From the NCBI GenBank assembly GCA_022818135.1, contig JAFMSR010000010.1, forward strand, positions 13,331,824 through 13,395,823: 64,000 bases of DNA. The letters run 5' to 3'. The notes beneath the pieces are model-generated. The model worked only from the letters and a program-made list of their open reading frames with translations. It made no database searches and was not told where the DNA came from. This document shows, piece after piece, positions 51,431 to 63,774 of the stretch (position 1 is its first letter; every line of letters starts with the position of its first letter). The stretch comes from Saxidomus purpurata. Lineage: Eukaryota > Mollusca > Bivalvia > Venerida > Veneridae. The translations under genes were made by a program, and so were the position numbers.

Positions 51431-53324
51431 TATTGGTTACAGGGTATATCCTATATCACAGCACATAGAAGAGTATGAACAGTAATAAGAACATAAAATA
51501 CATAATCTGTGATACAGTACCATCAACATTGCCAATCGTCTCCCTTGAAAATATGCCATCGGCGTTATCGATTTTGCAGTCTGACATATTTTGTTACTAT
51601 AAAGTTATATTCAAAAACAGTTTTAGATTTCTTTTTAGTTTGCCACATAATTTATTCACGCTTATCAAGCAGGGAAGATAATATAAAATGCAACGGAATT
51701 TTTTGGTATATGGTTTCCAGTACCCCTAACTGTAAGCTTTGTTCAAAAAGACAAATTTCTACATTAGTGACCTTTTTTGGAAACAAACCAGCACCCTAAT
51801 ATGTGTAAAGAAATTTTTTTAAACTGTATCGGTTTACGTGCTTAACATACAATGTTTGAAGACTATGACAAACAAAGTTTCAGCTCCTGAATTTAGCTGA
51901 AAGTTTGTTTGCCAAAACCTTTAAATGTCTATATATTTCGTGTTAGGTTAGGACATAATAAGACTAATACACCTTTTGGAATGGATTTTATCCTCTAAAC
52001 AAATAAAACAACACAAAAGAGTGTGTTCATTACTGCAGAAAGAAAAATAAATGTAGTTCACTGAATATGATAACATTTCTCAAAAGTACTCATCTGTTGA
52101 CTATCATTCAGGGATAACCCTCTATACCTTTCTTATTTTATATATTGTTCCCTGCCTCAGGGAACTGTGTCACAAATTTTGGAAAACTTGATTTGTTTTA
52201 ATTTTTATGACCGTTTTTGTATGGCTAGGGGATATAACCACCTTATCACAGCATATGTAGGATATAAAAATTAATTTGATGACATATTTAAAAAATAAAT
52301 GGCATGTTTCCTTCGAGCAGGGAATAGTATGTACAATTCAATACAACTTTTCAATAAAAGTGGCTACCCAAAGCTGTCAGCCTCGTCCAAAAGTTGATGA
52401 TGGGCAGGCTATCTTATTAAATTACTTGACTTCTTTTTTTTTTGATAAGGCTGAAAAGACCTTTTCAAAAATATATAGTTTTACATACTTTCTGAATATG
52501 ATAAAAGGAGAAAAAAGTTTTGAAGACTTTGTTGAATAAAATTTTAGCTTGGACCATCTTACCTAAAAGCAGGCGCTAAGTAAATGTGATTCTGCCCAAA
52601 ACAGTCATAATAAAATATGGCAAGAACTTCAGAAAAGTAATGCACGTACTTTGAAAATCAAGACAGGTGGCTTAATCGGAAAAATCTGAAGCCCCAATAT
52701 CTCCAATATGTTTAGATGAATCTGAAAACGTATGTAAGTAAAAATTAAAAAAACAACATTAGTTGCTTTATATTTCATGATTTAAATCACGGTATATTCA
52801 CTACTGCTGACAACTTTTCTTTCTATTTCTTTTTTCAAATTATGATACGTGTCAAAAGGAGAGTATAAATATTATGACATTTAAGTCACTTGTTAATGCC
52901 GTTTTATGGGTAGTTCAATGACAAGTTTAATAGTCAATTAAAAGTTTATATATGGTTACAGGGTATATCCTATGTCACATCACATGTAAGAGCATAGAAA
53001 AGTAATTTGAACATAAAATATATAATCTGTGATACAGTTCCATCAACACTGTCAGAAGTATGGAAGCCTTGGAGGGCCACTTTTGAGTTTCGACTTGCGG
53101 GTGTTTTTTTTACTTTTGACTTATGACTTTTGTACGCCGTACTTTTGACTTATGACTAGAACTACTGTATTGCCTCTTTGGCGTTTTTATTAAAACAATA
53201 TAAACACGTCAACACTCAATAAATACAATTTCTATTTAAAAGATTTTAATAAAATCAATTATATATATATAAAAGTTACATCATTTGTGTCAATAGTAAC
53301 AAAATAAAACGTGTTTTAACACGC

Positions 53325-53470
53325 TTTTTGTTTTGACTTTTGACTTATTACTTTTGACTTTTGACTTATTACTTTTGACTTATTACTTTTGACTTATTAC
53401 TTTTGACTTTTGACTTATTACTTATCACTTTTGACTTTTGACTTTTGACTTATTACTTATCACTTATGAA
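53325..53470. repeat. ACTTTTGACTTATT minisatellite
   Basis: Repeated TTTTGACTTATTAC and TTTTGACTTTTGAC units inside the inverted-repeat element. Confidence 0.85.
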
Positions 53471-53478
53471 AAAAGAAA

Positions 53479-53508
53479 CCCTAATCCTAACCCTAACCCT
53501 AACCCTAT
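53479..53508. repeat. Interstitial telomere-like CCCTAA tract
   Basis: Five hexamers: CCCTAA, TCCTAA, CCCTAA, CCCTAA, CCCTAT. Three are exact copies of the TTAGGG-type telomere unit. Confidence 0.85.
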
Positions 53509-53512
53509 ACAC

Positions 53513-53564
53513 GGTCCTCACTGAGGACCTCCAGCGGCAGGTTCAGGTAATACTAGGAACCTGC
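53513..53564. other. Two adjacent hairpins
   Basis: GGTCCTCA-C-TGAGGACC (53513-53529) and GCAGGTTC...GAACCTGC (53537-53564), directly after the telomere-like tract. Confidence 0.75.
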
Positions 53565-53764
53565 TACTGAGGACCCAACAATATAACAATATACTTATAC
53601 ATATTACAGCACTTTAATTTCCTTCGGTATACCTTGTGATATTAACATATAGATACATAAAAACATAAAAAGTAATTTTTAAAAAATGTTACCATAGCAA
53701 CAAAAAAAATTCAATTTTTTTTTACAGTTCCTTCATAGTTGGCTTGGCGCCTGGGGGGCAAGTC

Positions 53765-53893
53765 CCCCAACCCCCGCTTAAAGAAAATTCTCAATTGTAT
53801 ATTATCATTGTTAAAAGAAGGTCTCATGGTAGATAAGAAATATGTTGCTTTATGTACATTATGCTTAATGAGCTAGCATCTTTAAATAAAGAG

Positions 53894-53933
<40 letters not shown>
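53765..53933 (+). mobile_element. Probable LINE or SINE 3' end with ATT tail
   Basis: A non-coding stretch ends in AAATAAAGAG followed by (ATT)13 at 53894-53933, the form of a retroposon 3' tail. A GC-rich 110-bp stretch follows. Element identity not determined. Confidence 0.4.
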
Positions 53934-53934
<1 letters not shown>

Positions 53935-56900
53935 AGAAAGAGGACACCCACAAGGCCTCCCGAGCCGAGAGTTGCGTCGCCGCTCACTGCGGAGGCTCCC
54001 AAGGTTGCCTCCTGACGCGCCGTCACGGCTCATTGATACTAAAATAAATGACAAAGACAAAAGTAACTTAGTTCATTTATTTACAGCAAACAAGTTTACA
54101 GTGCTACGCACAAACATCATTTTAAAACCTTAATACAGGTTCGAATCCCAGTTTATATTGTCACAGCAGATCATTATGCTTTTTATGCAGTACCATTCCT
54201 CTTAAAGTGTCTGAAAGTAGCAGTCATAAGTCAAAAGTCAAAAGTTGAAAGTCATAACTTAAAAGTCAAAAACACCCGTAAGTCGAAACTCAAAAGTGGC
54301 CCTCCAAGGCTTCCATACAGAAGTACCGAGAACAATCGTTGCGTTATTGACGAAATTGTCTCCGTTGAAAAAACGCTGCCGGCGTTATCGATTTCTTAGT
54401 CTGGTTTACTTTGTTACTATAGAGTTATATAGAAAAAAAACATTTGTCACATAGTTTATTCACGCTTACCAAGTGGGGAAGAGAGTTAAACTGTTTATAT
54501 GGTTACAAGTTCCCCTAGCTGTCAGCTTTGTTCAAAAAGAAAATTTCTACATAAGTGACCTTTTTTTAGAAACAAACCAGCACCCTCATATGTGTAAAGA
54601 AAAAAAACATTTTTAAACTGTATCGGTTTTCGTGATTAACATAATGATAAAGATAACAATGTTTGAAGACTATGACAACCAAAGTTCCAGCTCCTGAATT
54701 TAGCTGAAAGTTTGTTTGCCAAAACCTTTAAATGTTTATATGTTTCGTGGTATGTTAGGAAATTATGTAAACCTATACATTTTTTGGAATGGACTTAAAA
54801 TTTTTAACCTCTAAACAAATATATTAAAACAAAAGATAGTGTCTATTATTACTGCAGAAAGAAATAGTTCATTGAATTTGATAACCTTTCTCAAATGTAC
54901 CCATCTGTTGGCTAACAGCTAAGGATAACCCTCTATATCCTTTATTTTTGTATTTTATATATGGTTCCCTGCTTGAGGGAACTGTGTCACAAATTTTGGA
55001 AAACTTGATTTGTTTTAATTTTTATGACCGTTTTTGTATGGTCATGGGGGATAACCCCCTCCCCCCGTCCTGTCCATCGCAGCATATATAAGATATTAAA
55101 ATAAATTTGGTGACTTATATAAAATCAATATGGCATGGTTCCTTCAAGCAGGTAATAGTAAGTGAAATGTAACAAAGGCTGCTAGCCTTGTCCAAACAGG
55201 TACGAAGTAGAAGATATTTTATTAAACTTTTTGACCTCCTCCTTTTTATAATTATCAGTTTTGTTTTATCTGTATAGAGGCTGAAGAGTCCTTTCTAAAA
55301 ACAGATATAGTTTTACATGCATTCTGAATATAATAAAAATATTTTAAAAAGTGTTTAAGACTTTGTTGAATAAAATTTTAGCTTAGGCCATGCGCACATA
55401 AAGGCAGGCGCCAACTAGATGTGATTCTGACCAAAACAGTTATAAAATATGGCTAACACTTCAAAGGAGTAATGCACGTACTTCGAAAACAAAGACAGAT
55501 GACACAATCGGCAAAATCTGAAGACATCTGATGCTCCAGAAGTCTGAAGTAATGACATGCCTCTGCAAAATATGTAAATAAAACTGAAAAACATTAGTTG
55601 CTTTCTTTTTCATGATTTTGATTAGTCTATATGCACTACTGATGACATCTTTTCTTTTTAAAATCATAATTTGTGTCAAAAGGAGAGCATAAATTTTATG
55701 ACTTAATGCCGTTTTATGTGTATTTCAATAACCAGTTAAATAGCCAATTATAAGTTTATATATGTTTACAGGGTACATCCTATATCACGGCATAGTTAAG
55801 AGCATAAAAAGTAATTTCAACAAAAGATATAAAATATGTGATACAGTTCCATCAATCAGGAGAGAGTGTATGAAATGCAACGAATCTTTTCGGTATATGT
55901 AGCTGTAAGCTTTGTTGAACAATGACCTTTTTTGGAAACAAACCAACACCCTCATATGTTAAGAGAGAGAAAAAACATTTTAAAACTGTATCGGTTTCTG
56001 TGCTTTACACAATAATAAAGACAACAATGTTTGAAGACTATGACAAACGAAGTTCCAGCTAAAGGTACGTACCTCCTTAATTAAGCTGAAAGTTTGTTTG
56101 CCAAAACCTTTAAATGTTTATATCTTTCGTGGTATGTTAGTACATTATGTGAACCTATACACCTTTTAGAACGGACTTTTAACCTCTAAACAAAAAAACA
56201 ACAACAACAAAAAGATGGTGTTTAACACTATAGAAAGAAATAGTTTAATTTGATTAATTTCTCAAGAGTAGTCATCTGTTAACTAACAGCTAGGGATAAC
56301 TCTCTATACCATTATTTTTGTATTTTATATGTTTGAGGGAACTGTGTCACACATTTTGGAAAACTTGATTTGTTATGATTTTTATGACCGGTTTTGTATG
56401 GTCATGGGATATAACCCCCCCTATCACGGCATATATAAGATATTAAAATAAATTTGGTGACATATATAAAACATCTATGACATGGTTTCTTCGAGCAGGG
56501 AATAGAAAGAGAAATATAAGAAAACTTTTCAGTAAAGGGAATTACACACAGCTGCCAGCCCTGCCCAAAAGGTTTATGATGTGCAATGTATTTTATCAAA
56601 ACTGTTGACTTCTTTCTTTTTTATACTCATGAGTTTTGTTTTTATCTGTTCAAAAACATACTTTTACATACTTTCCGAATATGATAAAAATATTTTAAAA
56701 AAGTTTTGAGGATTTTGTTGAATACAATTTTATCTTTTGCCAGGCGTACCTAAAGGCAGGCGCTAACTAAATTTGATTCTGATCAAAACAATCATAAAAT
56801 AATTATATGGCAAGCACTTCAAAGAAGTAATGCACGTTCTTCGAAAACAAGACAGATGACACAATCGGCGAAATCTGAAGACACCTGATGCTCCAATATC

Positions 56901-57065
56901 TCCAATATTTGGGATGAATCTGAAAACTTATGTAAATTAAGATGAAACACATTGGTTGCTTTCTCATTCATCTTTTCTCTTTCAAATCATAATGTGTCAA
57001 GAAGAAAGCATACATATTATGACACAATAGTTACTTGTTTATGCCGCTTTATGGATTTTTTAAGT

Positions 57066-58570
57066 ATTTTATATTTATAAACAATAGTCCCTAAAGAATT
57101 AAAAGTAATTAATTAATATTTTTGTAAAATTATATAATTTTTTGATAAGGTTAAGTTTTCAAAATCTTGTCCTGTCTACTTCTGCGTCACGCTGTATTTT
57201 ATCAAATATCATAAGAAAGGAGTTGCGTATATAACCACACTTGTGCAATCCTACAGGAGATTTGGAACACATAGTTGTGTTTGTTGTAGAAAGGTTTTGT
57301 TCTGGAGAGGTCGATTTCTTATATTATCGAAGCAACGGGAAAAATATGTGTCTTTTAAGGGAGGTTGTTGCTCTAGGGTAGTGTCTTTCGGAGAGGTTTG
57401 ATAATAGTTGTTAACATGTGTAGGCATATATATTGTAACTTCACGGTTACACGAGCAAAATACATAAACCGGATCAAGTTGAGTTGTGCATGACCTTGTT
57501 TACGCGATTAAGTGTACACACTTTCGAATGTTTATACCGACAATGACATTAATTCGGTCCTCCCAACAATTTGCTACTTTCTGATCAAACCACACTGGTG
57601 ACATAAGTACTACTAGCACAGTTTGAGATAAAATGTATTTTCGGCATATTTACGTAACTGGCCTTTTCATTAAGTATTGTCACGGTTTAAACATTACCTC
57701 TATCTGCCACCTCCGTTGTAAAAAAATCGTAAATTGTGTTAAAACTATATTTTATCAAAATTTGATCCATCGTTAATTCTTTCCCTCTATGTTTTGTTTT
57801 TAAAAACATTGAATGTGTAAAACCAGAATCTTTCCTTTAATCAATGTTATATTTTATTTTATTGTTGCCTTTGGTCGCCGAAGAACCTAACACCCCAAGC
57901 TGTTGGTTTGAACAAAACAATGATTGGGATTACAGGCATACAGCCCTTACCACTGAAGCACCTGAGCTTTGAAATGACATTGAATGTCTTGAAATTGGGT
58001 TTTAATCACTGTTATGAAAAATCAGCCTTTGACAATAAATTCTTAATGTATTACATAAAATATTGATTTAATTATTGGGCAGCCAGGTAAACGATTTTGT
58101 TCACCCATAGATACATTTTAACCTACTGATCGAAATAAACATTCTGGATATCATTTTTAGAATAAACAACTGATAAACCGAATCAAATTTATTACCAGCT
58201 TACATGTATTTCATTATAGTAGTTCTAAACTATAAATATGTTACAATAGGTAATTGTATAATATAAATTAACTAGAAAGTTGAAGAAACATTATCAGAAA
58301 AAATCAACTGCATGCGTAGTAAGACTATAGTTAGGTCTTCTAGAAAATTATCCACTGTCTGCATGACTATGATAATTTGATGTTGGGACAAACTAATTCT
58401 AAATATTTAAAATATTTGCCAGGTATATTGAAACGAAATGCCTGGGCACAGAACAAATGTAAACCAATTATGGTAATATTAGATTTTGATGTACCGACAT
58501 ATGTGGATATGTCTATATAATTGCAATGTATATAAATATCGCATATCGAAGGTTGAGTGTGAAACTAGTG
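57066..58570. other. Spacer, possibly with a minus-strand tRNA-like relic
   Basis: On the minus strand 57860-57975 reads GCTTCAGTGGTAAGGGC and GGTTTGAACAAA, weak A- and B-box resemblance; a SINE relic is possible but not secure. The rest is AT-rich and non-coding. Confidence 0.3.
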
Positions 58571-59420
58571 TAAGTGCTCCTTATTAGACCCCACGAACAC
58601 AAAGTGTAAGGGGACGGGGTATACTGGATTCAGCTTATATTTCGGGTCTCTATGTCAAATGTCAAGGTCACAGAGGCTCGGGATAGTAAAATCTTGTGGA
58701 CGCTAAATCTCTAAAAAAAACCTAGTCAGAATTTCATGATACTTCACAAATACAATGCCTAGATGTGCATGGTCCATGCTTCGGGTCACTATGTCAAATG
58801 TCAAGGTCACAGGGGCAAGGGCTAGTAAAATCTTGTGGACGCTAAATCTCTAAAAAACAAAACTTGTCAGAATTTCAAGATACTTCACAAAAGTGAAAAA
58901 TATACTGCCTAGATGTGCATGGTCTATGCTTCGGGTCACTACGTTAAAGGTCGAGGTCACAGGGGCTCGGGATAGTAAAATCTTGTGGACGCTAAATCTC
59001 TAAAAAACAAACCTTGTCAGAATTTCAAGATACTTCACAAAAGTGAAAAATATACTGCCTAGATGTGCATGGTCTATGCTTCGGGTCACTACGTTAAAGG
59101 TCAATGTCACACGGGCTGGGGATAGTACAATCTTGTGGACGCTAAATCTCCAAAACCCCTGGTCAGAATTTCATGATACTTTACAAAAGTGATAAGCACC
59201 ATGCCTCGTTGTGCATGGTCCATGTTTCGGGTTACTAGGTCAAAGGTCACAGGGGCTTGAGATAGTAAAATCTTGTGTTCTTTTATCTCCAAAACTCCTT
59301 GTCAGAATTTAATTATACTTCACAGAAGCCTTAAGTTGTGCAGGTCCAATAATTGAAGCATCAAATATTACATAAATTTTGTATACTGTATCAGTAGGGT
59401 GTTCGGAGGGTATTCATCCC
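58571..59420. repeat. Tandem array, ~145-150-bp unit, five copies
   Basis: TTCGGGTCACTATGTCAAA-type starts near 58642, 58780, 58930, 59080 and 59226. Each is followed by AGTAAAATCTTGTGGACGCT and CAGAATTTCAAGATACTTCA. Exact TCAAGGTCA occurs at 58662 and 58801, degraded in later copies. Copies three and four are nearly identical, which suggests recent expansion. Confidence 0.85.
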
Positions 59421-61095
59421 TTCAGTGATAGTTCTAGTTTCATATGCACTTACACTACACTTAACCGATATTAGAAACGCAAAGATTTCCCCTGTTGAAC
59501 ATTTTTATTTGAATGACGCTATTGTTTTTATTTCTATTTAAGTCATTTTTTGCGATGAATTATTGAAACTTTTACAAGAATTCAATTTTCTATTGTTTTT
59601 GTTGTGTATGAAATTTGAATAAATTTGAAACACGATAACACTGTTAAAATAAATATTTTGCCACTTTTGCGTTTCTAAACCTGTTGAGTGTAGTTTCAAA
59701 TTCAACCCTCCATATGTTTAATACAATTAAGCATACAACAAACTAGAACCTTTGAACATTCTAGGTCATCTTTGAGTTTTAAGCAAAAACTTGTGACAAA
59801 TAAATATAAATATGGCAAAGTATACAGCCGTTAATGATGTGTTTTGCATATTGCCGACGCATCATCATTACAAATTTCATTGTAAAATTGAATACTAGAG
59901 TAGAAAATGGTTCACTGTCGTTTAATGCATTGGTTTGAAAGGTAGCAGATCGTCGGCATTTCGCAAGTGCAATAGCAGCTGCAGTCCACGTGCACAACTA
60001 CAAGTGAAAGGAAGTTAAAACGCCAATTTTATCATTTAAACCTGTTTAAATCATTCAAAGAATAAACAGAAGTCTCTAAGAAAAACCTACGTTGTATATA
60101 AGTGTTTGTGATTACAAATACTAATAGAAAAACATTTTATGATTGATCATTTTATCGTTAACCTCCCCCTTATACTGTAGGTTGTTAGTGCCAAATTGTG
60201 GTTTGGCAATGTCTTTGAAAATGAACTTTTTTCACGGCGTATGATATGTTCAGTGTATTTTATACATGCATTTTGAAGAAAGGGGAGCATATAAATTTGC
60301 TACAGCTAAATAGTAACCTGTGAAAAAATGTACGTCTAGGGGCTGTATTGTCGCTCAATGGCAATGTCAAGGTAAAACGAGGTCAAGGTCGATACTAATG
60401 TTAACCAAAAATAGAAAAATAATATCTGTATAGGAGCAAGGGAGATAACCACTGCTAAAGGTTGTTGTTCTCTGTGACAGTAACCTCCCTGTTATTTGAA
60501 ATAATTCTTTATTTGAAATAAGTTTAAGCGTGGAAGATTTTCAGTTGCCAATGCAAGAAGACCGAACCTGCAAACTTCTATGCTTAGCTCGCTTAATTAC
60601 GTTATCTTGTTTCATACCTTTAAAAGTATCTTTTTTTCTGTATAAACTGACAAATTAATTTTTGACCCAACTATTAACACTTCCTATACATATTTGTAAA
60701 ATCCTATAACCGTGCAACCATCCCAGACTATGCGTGGCGGCAATTTTGAATAACGTAATCGTTGTATCTTTTTTTTTAAAGTGCGGCTTCGCGCGACCAC
60801 CATGTATCCCGAAATTGTATACCCGAGCGAGGGCGTGATCGCAGACACCTGCGTAAAGTTATTATTCACGTACTATCCGGCGCTTATACTACTAATAGTA
60901 ATTATATGTTTTTTTTAAACGTTTCCACTTTTTTCCAGCTTCCAACCATTAGCAAAGTCAAAAAGGGCAGACAAGAAGTGGCAGTATGAACCAGCACTAT
61001 TTTCTTTAGCGTATAAAGAGGTGACAGTTATATGACAGTTATAGGGGCTTCAGTCCATCAGGTTGTCAGAATGAATGGCATCCCTAATATAATCC
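59421..61095. other. Spacer, nothing firmly recognised
   Basis: AT-rich and non-coding. Confidence 0.45.
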
Positions 61096-61099
61096 TATG

Positions 61100-62225
61100 T
61101 GACGGATTTCGTGGTCCATGACACCCTGCCCCTGATGTGGACACTCCAGGAGCTTGTACTGCTCTCACAGTTGAAAAGAGCATGTTATGTGTATGGCCTG
61201 TTTTACTTTTTGCAAGGCTTTAGTTCAGCACATTCGCAAATGACTTTTCTATTAGTTTCGGAAAGAAGTAATAAACTGACTCTTTCATTTGCACAGTCTT
61301 GGTATGCTATATTCAAAATACATCATCCGAAGATAGCAGTTGGCAAGCCACAAATGTTGTCTTTCATAGAGCGAAGTACACATCAGATGTGAATATCAAA
61401 TGTTTCACTGCGTCTGTTAAAGTTCTGACTGAAAACAGCTTATTGTATTCTTTTGATATTTGTAACTCCCATGTCAGTTTATTATCTATAAATTTATCTA
61501 TAATTCTTAGTGTTATTTAGTTTGACACCAGTTATACGGAGTGTAAAATATTCAATTTAATGTCACATGTGGTAAAGAAACAACATCTCATGCAATCACA
61601 ACCAGCAGAGGTCACACTATAATAGTTTTTACTGGTGGTAATGCAGTTTGGACTTGCATTCCTTCAATCTTTGTTTTCCCAGTGATAGACTTATTTATAT
61701 GGTGCATGCCCAGGTGCTGCTTACACTGACACTACTCACAGAAACAGGATGGTACAATAATGTTGTGTTTCGCGGTTATTTGGAGAGACGTTTCTGTTTT
61801 TATGCTTTAAGCAATAGGTCTCCACATCTGCTTTTATTTGATGGCCAAAAGAAACATTACCTGCTTTGTGATACCTCCACATACGTCACCTGTAACACAG
61901 TCCCTGAACGTTGCTTTTCTTGACTCCTTAGAAAAATCTTATGCAGTGAGTGTTTATAGTTCATAAGGAAGACAACCGAAGTTAGGTCTATATTAATCTA
62001 GGAAATTATCATCTTTCAAATAAACCCGAACATTCTTAAAACAAACCGATCAGCATCTTCTCACTACATATACATTTAAGGGATGTCTAACAAAAAATCC
62101 AAAGAAAGGTTCAACAAGGTCAACCTAGAATTCAGGAGTCCTCACCACTGCCACCAACTAAGAGTCTACTTCAGGTCAACAAGTCCGTGAATTTCAAAGT
62201 GAATTGTGTAAAGTGTATAAGAAAT
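61100..62225 (+). pseudogene. Decayed pogo/Tigger-type DDE transposase
   Basis: Pieces fall in the order of the pogo family (CENP-B-like DNA-binding region, then DDE domain). WYAIFKIHHPKIAVGKPQ (about 61300-61350) resembles the conserved W...F-x-x-R-H-P...L-x-x-R-x-P block. GKETTSHAITTSRGHTIIV (from about 61573) leads into the segment before the second catalytic residue. SPHLLLFDGQKKHY (about 61820-61860) matches the family's LLLxDGHxSHx block, with Q where H is usual. PPHTSPVTQSLNVAFL (about 61876-61923) matches PPHTxHxxQPLDVxxF. Frameshifts and stops separate the pieces, and the first catalytic D region (DICN, about 61460) is damaged. It is non-functional; family assignment is from motif memory only. 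Confidence 0.75.
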
Positions 62226-62267
62226 GTTAAAGAGACATTCCGTATAACTGGTGTCAAACTAAATAAC
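61512..62267. repeat. 33-bp inverted repeat straddling the transposase relic
   Basis: 61512-61544 (GTTATTTAGTTTGACACC...) matches the reverse complement of 62235-62267 at 32 of 33 positions. The right arm follows the relic's C-terminal region, as a terminal repeat would. The left arm lies inside the coding region, between the DICN block and GKETTSHA. Confidence 0.85.
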
Positions 62268-62533
62268 TCTAAAAGCATAAATGATGGAGTATTTGCAAGT
62301 ATTACTTCTTAGCCTAAAAAGTCTAAGCTATTCATCATATTCAGCGCTTTAAAAGATGCTTCAGTACCGTAAACGATTTAATGTTCTATGTAAAGTTGTT
62401 GTTGTATAATTAATGGGTGAATGGCGATTTTTTACAGAATGCATCTTAGTTGATTATTTACGCTAAAATGGGACTTTTTGGATATATCTTGTTCCGTAAA
62501 ATTGTATTTATTTGTCATTTTACGCTCATTAAA

Positions 62534-63500
62534 CACATTTTTTATGTTTCGCGAATAAAATCTGCTAGATGTAGGAAGGGCCCCTTTAACCAAAAAATTT
62601 CTATAATGCTTTTTACCTGGGGATAGTATGCCGGTTGCAATGGAAGAATATATTTAAAGTACTGCTTACCACCGAGAGTTACCAAGTCACAACTCATAAA
62701 AATACCACTGAACTGGAACAAGGGGCCGATAAGCGCGATTCCACTTAGTACATACCCTCGGAAGTTCCTATGAAACTTGATTGCAAACAGAAGCTGCCGG
62801 GGCAAGACTTTGAAAACTAAACTTTATCAAAAGAGAATAATTTCAAAACATCTGCGTTAATTATTTTAAACGGTTTCATTATGCGCATCTTACTGCACAT
62901 AGTGTATTTTTGGTGACAGTTTTATAAAAGCAATTTTCGGTTGCTGTGCATTTAAATGTGTTAAACTAATGATAATGCCGCATTAGTATTTGAAGTTGGT
63001 GCTTTAGAAATAAAAAAAAATTGGGCAAATAAAATAATAGTTCCTTTCTTTACAGTGATCTCCCTTGTTTTTTTGTTGTTGTTGGTAGAAATTTTGGCAG
63101 TTGAAGGGAAGCAGCTCCTGAATACAGTTGTTTGTTTTTAATTGACTCTCCCAGTCAAAATAGGAAAAGTAATATATTTGGAAAGTTATTATTTCGTACT
63201 AATAGCAGGAAGAGTTTGGCGTATTGGGTTGAAAGCTATTATTTCCTCAACCCTTTTTACACACACCTATTTCAGCTGGATTTTTACTTGAAAAAAATGT
63301 GCATAATTCCACTTTAAATAGTAACAGTAGTATTGTTTCTTTTAAATGTAATATTTTAACGCGAACAAGCAACAATGAAACGGCGTTCAACATGCGGCTT
63401 TAACTAAGTTTTCTAATCCTCTCCGATATTTATATATAGCATATTTAAAGGGGCACTCCCTACATCTAACAGATCACATCCTCGAAATAAAAAATACTGT
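62534..63500. mobile_element. ~0.95 kb inverted-repeat element with AGGGAGTGCCCC ends
   Basis: Arms 62561-62589 and 63445-63473 agree at 26 of 29 positions (TCTGTTAGATGTAGGGAGTG and onwards). Weaker similarity extends outward to a TTTTTTAT...TTTCG stretch on each side. The interior is AT-rich without a transposase frame. A related end occurs near 18390. Confidence 0.65.
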
Positions 63501-63774
63501 GTTCAATGAACGTAAATTGATAAGTAAGTAGAATTTAAGAGAATCACATATATCGAAAAATGCCTCATGTTAACACAAACAATCAACATAGGGACCTGCT
63601 GTAATAAATCGCTACCCACCCATTAATTGAACAACAACTATTTAATGTTTTAGGGTACTGCAACATGTTTTTTTTAAACGTTGATTTTTACATATTATGA
63701 TTGGAATGTATAGCTTAAACGTTTAAGTTAAGTAATAATACTTGCACATATTCTATTATTTACGCTTTTGACGT

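Larger units (their letters stand above)
53059..54317. mobile_element. Non-autonomous DNA element with long terminal inverted repeats
   Basis: The left end (53059 on, TATGGAAGCCTTGGAGGGCC) and the reverse complement of the right end (to 54317) agree over about 50 bp with one or two differences, then pass into diverged ACTTTTGACTTATG repeats on both sides. CAGAAG stands directly outside each end (53053-53058 and 54318-54323), a likely 6-bp target duplication, though a TA duplication reads equally well. It sits inside the middle copy of the large tandem repeat. No transposase frame. Confidence 0.85.
51430..57065. repeat. Large tandem repeat, three ~1.3-1.5 kb direct copies
   Basis: Anchor sequences recur in order. 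CTGTGATACAGT or ATGTGATACAGT with CCATCAA lies near 51507, 53027 and 55838. GAAGACTATGACAA lies near 51859, 54665 and 56034. A GGCGCTAACTAAATGTGATTCTG-like block lies near 52572, 55408 and 56759. Copies span about 51430-52955, 52956-55765 (with the 1259-bp insertion) and 55766-57065. A shorter internal similarity (TTCCCTG...TGTGTCACAAATTTTGG near 52148, 54965 and 56335) hints at sub-structure. No coding frame of note. Confidence 0.8.

Noticed and set aside
53824..54133. Protein frames with poly-Ile
   Set aside because: Produced by the (ATT)n microsatellite.
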